A stretch of DNA of 64,000 nucleotides from Glandiceps talaboti. Its lineage: Eukaryota > Hemichordata > Enteropneusta > Spengelidae. A program made the position numbers and the translations under genes. This document shows, piece after piece, positions 24,201-36,200 of this stretch. The notes under the pieces are model-generated. The model made no database searches. It was not told the origin of the DNA and was given only the letters and a program-made list of their open reading frames with translations. The DNA is taken from positions 11,840,501 to 11,904,500 of the forward strand of contig NC_135558.1 in the NCBI RefSeq assembly GCF_964340395.1, written 5' to 3'. Each line of letters begins with the position of its first letter. Position 1 is the first letter of the stretch.

Positions 24201-27200
24201 AGACTACTTTGTGGCCAGCATGTATTTCTTACCATAAGTACAAACGTATCATTTTTAATCAATTAAATCGTTATATTATCTCTCTCGGAGTAAGATAAAT
24301 GAAGATGCTATAAAGTCATAATAACGTTATATAAATTAGTTTTGCTATTTATAATACACTAAGTGTTCACACTTGGTAATTACAGTCTATGTTTTTAATA
24401 CTCATATCTCGCATAATGTATTTCTGAGTGCGAGTACAAAAACTATCATTTACAATTATTTTATTTCCTGCTTGGAGGGAGATAAATGAGAATGTCTGCA
24501 AGTCATAATCATGTTATCTAAATTATCTTGCTATTAATAATGATACATGTTAACACTTGACAGTAAAAATTATATTTTACTGTTACATCTTATCTCGTGT
24601 GCATTATATTTCTGAGTATAAGAACTAAAAGCTATCTTTTGTATGAAAACCAAATTACAAAATTATGTTTCAATAACCTGACTGACTCTAGCTTTATTAA
24701 TACCCATCAAAATATTTTTTACTTGCAAAAATTATGATAATTTACTTATATTTCCCTGTAGATTTTCTTGCCGAAGGATCTTTAATTAGTTTTTGAAAAT
24801 CACATTCTCGAGATAAACGATGTCATTTCAGCCTATAACAGCACAGTCTGTATAATTACATTTTGAAATATTTTGGCCTTATTCATGTAAATACTGTCTT
24901 GGGGACTCAGAGGTAAATGAAACTGTTGGTGAGTTGTCAGTAATCTTGATATGTCAATTGAATTTACTGATCCTAATAGATGCTCAAAGTTGAAAATGGT
25001 TTACATGACTTATTTGGCCAGCATGTGTTAGTCTACATGTACATGTAGGTCCTGACATGGACCATATTATGTACTACAATCCCAGTCTAGTCAATCTCCT
25101 TGCTTGAGCACAGATATCTGTGCTCCCCCCCCCCCTACAGTGTTCATATAAACATGATGACATTGTTGTGTCCCCACATGATTTTAGTTTAAACAGACTG
25201 GAGGTGGAGTCCTGGTTGGACATTAGCATATCAAAACTGAACCAGCTGTACCAAATGAATATTAATGAGCGATGACGACAGCCTGTCAATTTGTGATGGA
25301 TTACTACTGACATGTGCCGTTTGTGCTTCACTCACCATGATAGGTTGAACCACATTTAACGCCTTCAGCAACAGGATTGACTAGACTAGGATTGTAGTAT
25401 GTAATACGGTCCCTGTCAGGATCTAGACTAGAATACTGCTGTAAGCATAAAAAAACACTATCATGATGATCTAGTTTACAATTTGTTTATTTCCATGCTC
25501 GGAGTTAAAATAAAATGCCTGCACAAAGCCGATAATCACGATATGTAAAATAAATTCGCTACTCATAAAAAAATGTTCAAACTTGAAATTGAAAATTTAT
25601 GTGCATTACTCACTTGGCAAGTATGTATTTCCAAGTACAAGCATTGAAAACTAAAATTTGTAATTCATTTATTTTGAGGGAATGAATTAAAAGTCACCAG
25701 TAATCATAGTATGTAAATCAGCCTTGTGAAGTGTTCACACTCTGAAGTGAAAATTATGTCGTGTGTTTACTCATCTAGAAACTGGTTGCCAAAAACAGAC
25801 TTCACATCATGTCGATGTGGTTGAGTGAAAAAAGACAGTTTGAATAGCAACTCATGATTATAGATATGTTAATTGAAATGTTTGCACATTACGATGGAAT
25901 GTATTAAGGCATTACCATGGAAACCAAGGATTATACGCAAGGATTACTGTCTTGGTGTAGTATATGAGCCAATACAGGTAGACAGGAAAATTATCTTTTT
26001 TCTTCCAGGTGATGGATTTCAGTAAATACCTGCCAAGAGGTGATTCTTCAAACTGTCCAGGCTCCAATAAATTTTAATATATTTAGAGATTAAGGAAGAC
26101 TTCTTGGGTTTCCTTGCTTCTCGTTTCTTGGAAGATGCTAGATTTGATGAATTACCTACCAAGCTCTCATTTTTCAAACAGTCGTGGCTCCAATAAACCT
26201 ATAATATATTGAGAGATTAATAAGGGAGACGAATTCTTGGGTTATCTTGTTTCTCATTTTTTGGAAGATGGTATATTTTACACAGTACCTGCCACTGAGC
26301 TGTCATTATTCAAACTGTCCTCAGTGGCTCTGATAAACTTTTTAATATATTTAGATATTAAGGTACAATTTGTAGACCTGTTGGGTTATCTTTGTTTCAT
26401 TTCGTTTGGAGATAAATCACAGATTTCTTCAAATTCCTGTCGAGCTGTCAGTTCTTTAAGCACATATAGGTGATGATAAACCTAATATATGTAGACATTA
26501 AAAGTAGACCTGTTTGGTTATCTTTGTTTTCATTTCTGAGGAGATTATAGATGTCATCAATTCCTGCCAAGCTGTCAATTCTAATTTAATTGCACAGTAT
26601 TGGTTTATAAGTATATTGTCTCATTGGCTCAGACTGAAACTTGAAAGAAGTTGTCGTTGTATACGTGACTTGCATCACTTGTGTGTAGCAAGTAAGCACA
26701 GTTTTGGTTATTAAGTATTGATGAGAACACCAGTCGTGGTCTAAAAATTGACTAGGATAAATCCCATAAGGTTGCGTATGTTATCTTGTTTTTCGTTTCT
26801 CAGGGGATGGTAGATTCTATCAGTACCTGCCAAGCTGTCATTCTTAATAATAGCATGTAATATTGGCTTCGACTGAAAGATTCTCACTGTTGTATACAGT
26901 TTTTCATCACTTGCTTAATAGCAAATAAGAAACGAGAACTCCAATTTTATTGGATTTAAATATTGCCTTGAGGGAGGAGAAATCCTGTAAGGTTGGGCTA
27001 TCTTGTTTAAAATTATTACTTGGGAGATGATACAACTGATGACATCAGGCCATGGATGAACAGAAACAAGGAAAGTAAATGAATGAATTGGATTAATAAC
27101 ACTTGGCACCAGTGTGCCCTCTAAGCCAATTTGACATGCCACTGGCACACACAATTTCTAGTGATGCACCAAAATTTGGCATCCTCCTATCTCTTACTAT

Positions 27201-30200
27201 GTGGTGACTCACAAGAAATGTTAAATTTTCTCATTTGACTTATAACAACAAAATTTGGCTACCATTAGATTGCACATTGCTTGGCACAGCAGGTTGGAGC
27301 AGCCGATGTTTGTATTATATTTCATGGTTCATAAGAACAGTTTTATGGCCTCTTTATTTGTACATGAAATACCAGGGGAACTTCTAATTTGTTTGTGAAC
27401 TTGAACTATAATAGTAAAGTGGCCATGAAACTGTTCTTATGAAATGATGAAATGTGAAGTCTCTGTACTTCCAACATGCTGTGCCAAGTGTCATTAATCC
27501 AATTCAGTTGTTTACCATCCCTGTTTGTAACAAGTTCCATTTGTCAATGGTCTGATGTTAGCAGTTGTAGATTCTATCAGTTCCTGCCAAGCTGTCATTC
27601 TTAATAATATAATGTAGTATTTGGCTTGGACTAAAAGATTTTTGCTATTGTATACAGTTTTTCATCACTTGTGTAATAGCAAAATATGAAATGAAAACAC
27701 TAATCAAACTCTAAGTATTGACTAGGAAAAATCCCTCAATACCTGTTTATACACTGGTCTTACTATTAGTGATCAAAATAAAATAAGACCATTCATGATT
27801 CATTCATAGCAACGAAAATTTATACTCACGGAGTCAAAAAAATTCTTGGAATAACCCATTGTAGTACCCCCCTGATGATGCTGACAAGACGACCGTAAAA
27901 GTTTGGAATTTGCGAGAATTTATTTGACTCTGTGAGTTGAAATTTTCATTATTATATGAATTATATCTTAATCTCATTTCTTAGGAGATGATTAGATTTC
28001 ATCAATTCCTGTCAAGCTGTCATTCTTATCACAATACTGGTGATGATAAACTTCCTATTTATATTTAGAAATCAAATTTGACCTGTTGGGTTATCTTACT
28101 CTCGTCTCTTCAAAGATGATGTCTGTGTAATTTCTGCTAGGCTGTCATTCTTACCACAGTATTCGCTGAGACTAAAAGATTCTTCGTTATGAATTGTGTG
28201 TAGCAAACAAAAAACAAGAATGAGTTGGTTGTGATAAATCCAAATCTCTTGATACCATTGAAAAGTGACCTGTTGGGTTATTTTGTTCTCATTTCTTCAA
28301 AGATGATATATATGTAATTTACCAATTTCTGTGTTTTGGCTTTAACTGAAGATTTGTCATTTCATACACTCTCTCAGGCCTGAGTTGCAACAAGCAAAAT
28401 ATAATAATAATTATTGTTATTTATACTGGATAGCTCTTACGTATATAAACACTTATCTCCCAAGAAATCCAGTGACGGCCATCCCTCATGGGTTCAGTGT
28501 TAATACAGGAGGAAACCGGAGTACCCGGGGAAAACCTGTGCTGTTTAGTAGAGTCAAACTGAACCACACTCTTCTTACTTACAGCATGGTAAATTTAATC
28601 AAACCCTGAATGGGTTTGAATCCTGACTGCAGTGGTAAGAGGCAAGTGGTTTAGCAAATTCGGCCACTGACAACCCTAAACACTTATCCACTGTTTTGTG
28701 TACTAGTTCTTTTTTGTATTTCTTTATTTACAGATGAACCAAGTTCAAAAATGGGATTTTGTGGCTATTTCTTGACAGGAATGTCATGGGTTCTTTTCCT
28801 GATAACGTTACCTTTCTCTCTGTGTTTTTGCATAAAGGTGAGTAGACGATACTGTACAGATGTATTTGTGAGCAGTGAGAACTTAGAATGAGTACAGCTA
28901 TGACACTTGAAAGTATGTATTTTGGCCAGCTAAAATTTCAGTGGAAAGACAATATGTCATAGTTTGGCTTCACTTTTTGGCAGATAAAACGCTTTGAATA
29001 ATACAGTATCGGTTTTGTAACTCTTTCTATTCATTCACACCAAATTAAATAAATCAACCTCTATTCCCGTAGTTACCAAAAATTTACCTGTGATAGATCC
29101 ATTTTCACACAGATTTATTTTGCCACAAACATTGTTTCGGTGTAGCTCAAATAAATTCACAGCCTGTCTACATTACCAATAATTATTCAGAATTTCACTC
29201 CTGAAAGTAACTCCATTTTTATACAGATTTTATTCTGGTACAAATATCCTTTCTGCTAAATTGGCTAAAATAAGTTTAGAACCAAAATGTATAATGCTCA
29301 TAGTACATCGTAACATTGAAAAGTGGTTAAAGATGTGACTAAAATTGTTATTATTCAGTGCAGACAAAGAGAGTGTAGCATAACTCTGGAGACAAATATC
29401 AGTTGTAAAAAATTAGTAAAGAATTGATGTTTTGTTTTACTGATTATTGTTAATTGCTGATGACACAACTTCACGGTGATTATGGCTTCTATTGTTTCTG
29501 TTCATGGTAATTGAAAGCATCTACTGTTACATGACAAATGCTATCCCTAATGACTATGTGATACTTCCATGTCACAACCAATTATACTTACAAAAGGTTA
29601 TGAAGAACTGAAATTTTTCAACATATACAGAGTATACTCTTATTGCCAGCAATGTTTGTAGAGTTGAAATCTGTCAACATCTACAGAGCAAACACTACAC
29701 TTGTATTGCTAACATTGCATGTAGAGTTGAAATTTGTCCATATCTACAGAGCAAACACTACACTTGTATTGCCAGTGCTGTATGTAGAGTTGAAATCTGT
29801 TTACATCTACATAGCAAACACTACACTTGTATTGCTAACACTGCATGTAGAGTTGAAATTTGTGCATATCTACATAGCAAATACTACACTTGTATTGCCA
29901 GCACTGTATGTAGAGTTGAAATTTGTTTACATCTACAGAGCAAACACTACACTTGTATTGCCAACGCTGTTCGTAGAATTGAAATCTGTTTACATCTACA
30001 GAGCAAAGACTACACTTGTATTGCCAACACTGTATGTAGAGTTGAAATCTGTCTACATCTACATAGCAAACACTACACTTGTATTGCCAACACTGTATGT
30101 AGAGTTGAAATCTGTCTACATCTACATAGCAAACACTACACTTGTATTGCCAACACTGTATGTAGAGTTGAAATTTGTCTACATCTACATAGCAAACACT

Positions 30201-33200
30201 ACACTTGTATTGCCAACACTGTATGTAGAGTTGAAATTTGTCTACATCTACATAGCAAACACTACACTTGTATTGCCAACACTGTATGTAGAGTTGAAAT
30301 TTGTCTACATCTACAGAGCAAACACTACACTCTTATTGCCAGTGCTGCATGTAGAGTTGAAATTTGTCTACATCTATAGAGCAAACACTACACTTGTATT
30401 GCCAACACTGTATGTAGAGTTGAAATTTGTCTACATCTACATAGCAAACACTACACTTGTATTGCCAACACTGTATGTAGAGTTGAAATTTGTCTACATC
30501 TACATAGCAAACACTACACTTGTATTGCCAACACTGTATGTAGAGTTGAAATTTGTCCATATCTACAGAGCAAACACTACATTCTTATTTTTAGCACTGC
30601 ATGTAGAGCAAGATCTGCAGAGCATACAGTCTCCATGTTGGCACTGCAAATAATGTAATACTGACAAAATTATAACTACATTTACATATAAGCTCAGTTG
30701 TCAAAATTAAAATTTTGTGAAAATGAGCAATAAAATAATGTAATATGCTAATTGTTGTGTGAATAAGGAAAGGGTCTTTCCCAGTAGTTTATAAGCGTAG
30801 ACAATTACTGAACTTCAGATACTAGTATGAGGGTTAAACGAAAAATAATAATTATCATATTACATGTAATAGCTGTTACAATCAACGCTACAGTATAATT
30901 AATTATCATAGTTATAATTGAATTATACAAAGGAAGTGACCTAATTACACTGAGCTGCTGAAAAAAAGTGATCTCTCTTCTTTCATGGTAATGTGTCAGA
31001 CATATGTAAATAGAATGTGTAGATAATACAGAATACATGTAACTTGTGTCTCTCTGTGTGCATACAAATGTGTGTTCATCCATATACGTCTGTCTCCGAG
31101 TCAGTGCCAAACACTGATGAGGCAAGGTGTGAGAACATGAAGAAGTCCCAGAACAGCAGAAGAAAATAGCATGATACTTGCCAACTATGCTAATAGTTTC
31201 TCATACCAATAAACATGGCAGTTATATTTGTCTTAGGAAAAAATGATGTAAAATTAATACAAGGAATCAGCAATTTTATCGACGTCAACTTTGTGTTGAG
31301 GGTATTCAAATTGTGAAAAAAAACTGTTGAAGTCATATTAAATGTATCGTGTTTTAGATAATATTGAATATTATTTTATGTATATCCTTTATTTAGACCT
31401 ACTGGTACATATACCATATATGGTACCCATTACCCTTTTTCAAAATAGAAAAATGTCAATATGAACAATAAAATTACCAGCCCAGAGACTTGGTTTTATC
31501 TGGCATGAAAATGAATAAAATAAGAATTTCAGACAAAAAAAAAAAAAAAAAAATAGGTAGAAAGAAAAAGTGGATAAGATCAATAGGGAAACTTGCAAAC
31601 CTGCCATGTTGAATGTTGCATCATGGGAAATATAATAATAAATGCTAATCAATTAGTATTATGAACAATATTGTGTTTGTAACCATAAATGATCAATTCA
31701 TAGTTACCCTGACCATTGTGGGAGGTTTATTTTATCGGTAGCTCCAGATTAGGTATTACGATAATCACAGATAATGGCATAGTCCTTTGCGTCTGAGCAT
31801 GCTCAGTCTGGATTGCACATTCCCTATTTATCAAAATTCTTGAAGAAAATAATTCTTTTCTCAAATATTTGAGAACTTGTGTCGTTATGTTCCTTACTTA
31901 TCAATATACAATCATGTGATTTTGTTGACAGGTTGTACAAGAGTATGAACGTGCCGTGATATTTCGACTAGGTCTCCTACTACCAGGTGGTGCTAAAGGA
32001 CCTGGTATATTTTTCATATTACCATGTATTGATACATATCAAAAAGTAGACTTGAGAACTGTCACATTTGATGTGCCACCTCAGGAGGTAAGTTTCATGG
32101 CAGTTCTTAATAAAACCCAAAAGATTCATCGCAGGGTATGACTCACAATCAAAATGAAATTGTAATCAGTTGACATTTCGTCTACGTGTGGAAAGAAAAT
32201 ATGTGAGAAATGTTTTTTTTTCTTATCAGTACCTGTTATAGCATTTTACCTCATACATACGCCTTTAGGGTCAAAGTAGAACAAGAAGATTGACTTATTC
32301 TTATAAACATCGATATTAAGGTGTATGTAGGGTGCAACGGAGGTCATGTTGACGAAGAAATTGAATGATTATTTTTTTTTGCACAAGTACAGTAATGTAT
32401 GGGTAGTGCATGGAACAGAAGTCGTGGTGTCAACCAAGAAATAAAGTGATTCACTTTGTTAATTACATACTTACAGTTATTCATGTGTAATGCATGGCGC
32501 AAAAGTCATGGTATCAACTAAGCAATTTAGTGATTGGTGTTCGTATGATGTGCCTAGGGGGTAAAATTTTATTTCAGGTAAAGAGAGAATTCAATTTTGA
32601 CCTCAACTACAACAAAGACCCTAAAGTGAACTGTACAACTGTCAGTTTCTTTAATCTTTTTAAATAGACTTGTAAAGTTTTAGAGAACCCGCAAATAAAA
32701 AAACAAAAAAAAAACCCCAAAAAAACCCAACAAACAAAAAACCCCCAAAAAAACCCCAAAAAAACAAAAACCAAAAAACACACACACATACACACACAAA
32801 AAACACTGTACGACTGTGTTCCAACCAAGACTGGTACTTTGTAATAAAAATTGTGTTATTTTTGTGTTATTTCTAGATATTGAGTAAAGACAGTGTAACC
32901 GTAGCTGTTGATGCTGTTGTGTATTATCGTATTATAAATCCTACCATCTCTATCACCAATGTGGAAGATGCCCAGCGGTCAACTCGTCTGTTGGCGCAGA
33001 CTACACTGCGTAATATTTTGGGTACCAAGACACTGCAGGAAATTCTATCTGACCGTGAAGTTGTTAGCAACACCATGCAGACTGTGTTAGATGAAGCTAC
33101 CGATCCATGGGGTATCAGAGTTGAACGTGTTGAGATGTAAGTATTGGGAAGCAGTCAGAATTTCCTGACTTCGCTGAGTGTGGATTTCCATGTAAAACAC

Positions 33201-36200
33201 ACACATTTCAGATTGTAGTCTATTCTAAGTCAGACACTCTATGGAAAACACACATCTCTGAGATTCTAGGCTGTTCTAAGCCAGGAACTCCATAGAAACA
33301 CACATCTCAGAGATTCTAGGCTGTTATAAGCCAGGAACTCCATGGAAACACACATCCCAAAGATTCTAGGCTGTTGTAAGCCAGGAACTCCATGGAAACA
33401 CACATCTCAGAGATTCTAGGCTGTTGTAAGCCAGGAACTCCATGGAAACACACATCCCAAAGATTCTATGCTGTTGTAAGCCAGGAACTCCATGGAAACA
33501 CACATCTCAGAGATTCTAGGCTGTTCTAAGCCAAGAACTCCCTGGAAAAACATCTCGGCAATTCTTGACTGTTCTAAGCTAGGAACTCCATTCAAACAGA
33601 GGTTCTAGGCTATTCCATATTAGCAACTACATGGAAAACCACATCTAATGGGTGCATTAATTAAAAGTCAGTAGAAATCCAAATCTCAGATTTTCTCTGG
33701 TATATTCTACTAATCCAAGCCAGACATTCCATCTAAAACCTCATCTAAGATATTTGTTGATCTTTTAAGATAAAGTTTTGAAACAAAAAATAATTCCTCT
33801 TAAAATGAGGCAAGGTTAAAAAATTCCTTGCCTTTCATTTTTTACCAAGAAAATGGAAGGAAAGTGGATGAAAAATTTCATTTTGAAAAAAATTTGATAT
33901 AGTAAGCTCAATATTTGTATTATTTTAACCTTATAGAAAGGATGTACGATTACCTGTACAGCTACAACGTGCTATGGCAGCCGAGGCTGAGGCAGCCAGA
34001 GAAGCAAGAGCTAAGGTAAGATTGTCTTTTCATTTTGGCACAACCTTCAAAACAGTTGGTTGAGTAGTTGGTCAGTTTGTGAAAAAAAACAAAATGAGTC
34101 GGATCAATCATGTTAATATGTGTTTCTGATTTGATGAGAACTTAACACGATCTGTCAATCATGTTCTTGCATCATTCTGATTGGATGAGATCTTAACACA
34201 ATCCATCACTCATTCAATGCATCATTCTGATTGGATGAAAACTTAGCACAGTCTGTCAATCATGTTATGCATCATTCTGATTGGATGAGAGCTTAACACA
34301 GTTTATCAGTCATGTTAATTATGCATCATTCTGATTGGATGAGACCTCAACACAATCATTTTAATAGAGGAGAATTTAAAATGGTCTTATCAATCATGTT
34401 GTGCATCATTCTGATTGGATGAGAGCCTAACACAGTCTGTCAATCATGTTGTGTGTCATTCTGATTGGATGAGAGCCTAACACAGTCTGTCAATCATGTT
34501 GTGCATCATTCTGATTGGATGAGAGCCTAACACAGTCTGTCAATCATGTTGTGCATCATTCTGATTGGATGAGAGCCTAACACAGTCTGTCAATCATGTT
34601 GTGCATCATTCTGATTGGATGAGAGCCTAACACAGTCTGTCAATCACATGATGCTGTGCGTCATTCTGATTGGATGAGAGCCTAACACAGTCTGTCAATC
34701 ACATGATGCTGTGCGTCATTCTGATTGGATGAGAGCCTAACACAGTCTGTCAATCATGTTGTGTGTCATTCTGATTGGACGAGAGCCTAATACAGCATCA
34801 GGCTGATTAGATGAGATAACAACATAGACAGCAGTGATAAAATATTGATGTAAGTTACAGTGAAAAACATTTGAGAATGAGCATCAGAGTGGTTGTCTAA
34901 ATTTGCAAGAGGTCAGGTTCAAGATCAGGTGTACAAGACGTAGTCAGTTTAATAGGTACACCATGATAGGGTGCCCTTATACATCAATCAACCCCTTTTG
35001 TGTGAGTGCTATCTGAGGGTACACCATGATAGGGTGCCCTCATACATCAATCAATCCCTTTCGTGTGAGTGCTATCTGAGGGTACACCATGATACGGTGC
35101 CCTCAAACATCAATCAACCCTTTCATGTGAGTGCTATCCGATAGGCATGGCATGACATGTCATATTATCTTACAGACTACATAAGGCAAAGTGGTAAAGT
35201 GGCCATATGGATGAGGAATGGGTATTTATTTTGGATTTTTAATTTATAAAACAACTTCATAATCATGGTTTCCTACTTGGAAAAATTAATATGAAACAAC
35301 ATATGCCAAGTCCTTGTTTGTAACTGAATACATTTCAAAATATCAATAAACGTATAAAATCATTGTACAATAACACACTTTTTACAGTTTTCAGTTTCTT
35401 GCAAAGTATTGAGTTACAAATTACAGATTTTGTCAGTGGTGTTTCACATTGAATTTTTAAGTAGAAAGCCATGATAAAATTTTTATAAATTAAAAATCTA
35501 AAATAAATACCCAATTCTAATCCATATGGCCACTTTAACTTTAAGAGGATTGTGGGAAAGTTTTGAGAGAATTTTGATTTTCAGGCAAATTTGTCGCCGA
35601 GGGACGTTCTACCTTAAACAGGTCAAAAAATCTTTCCATGGTTTATTGAATGAGATGAAAATGTCATTTCAAAAGTACAAAAAACTGAAAACAAACCAAA
35701 CCAAACAATAACAATATAAGGGACATTGTCTCATGCAATGTAGTATGGAAAAGAACAAGTGGTCTACCATTTCTTATTTAGGTGGAGTCACGATGGGCGA
35801 ATGGTTAGAGTGGCTGGCTTGAAATCTGCCAGTTGCAGGTTTGAGGCCTGTCGCTGCCATTTGTTTCTGAGTGGCTAAAGTCCTCGGGGAAGATTTGAAC
35901 CATGATTGTGCCTCAGTCAACCCAGCTGTATAATTGGGGATCTGGTAGGATAGAGGTTGCAATGTTAATGCTTTAATCCTATGCACTTATAAAGGCTGCA
36001 ATGGATTGTATGCTCCCAAGGGAGTTGAGGAAGTATGAAGAGCCGTTGTGTTGCCGTTGATCCGTGCCAGGGGTTATAATTGTGAGCACCTTTAGCTGTC
36101 AGGAGGAAAGGTGCATTATAAATTCACATTATTATTATTTATTATGACTATTACTTTTACAGGTGATAGCTGCTGAGGGGGAACAGAATGCCTCACGTGC

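Larger units (their letters stand above)
23400..25780. repeat. Degenerate tandem duplications, unit about 180 bp
   Basis: TGCAAGTCATAATCATGTTAT, TTGCTATT(A/T)ATAAT, TTTATTTCC(T/A)GCT and GTATTTCTGAGT recur at about 23480, 24300, 24480, 25510 and 25690. Three inverted-repeat elements are inserted among them. Confidence 0.65.
26010..28370. repeat. Degenerate tandem duplications with CCTGCCAAGCTGTCATTCTT core
   Basis: TTGGGTTATCTTGTTTCTCA, GAGATG(A/G)TAGATT and CTGCCAAGCTGTCATTCTT recur at about 26030, 26160, 26270, 26440, 26560, 26820, 27570, 27990, 28100 and 28290. The family G element splits one unit. Confidence 0.8.

Noticed and set aside
28385-28609. 74-codon frame resembling a conserved peptide ([17 protein letters not shown])
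   Set aside because: It is the non-template strand of a SINE with a clear 12-bp target duplication.
28734-28775. Stomatin start at the ATG at 28734
   Set aside because: That frame reaches a stop after 13 codons; the stomatin frame enters two bases into a codon.
29643-30653. 336-codon open frame with VELKFVYIY repeats
   Set aside because: It is a 63-bp minisatellite inside a stomatin intron; no start context, splice signal or known domain.
35160-35185. Fifth HP1 hairpin copy (ATCTTACAGACTAC)
   Set aside because: Only about 12 bp match; no second arm found.
35781-35860. tRNA gene
   Set aside because: A and B boxes are present, but the head is diverged, followed by a SINE body and ATT tail; it does not fold as an intact tRNA.
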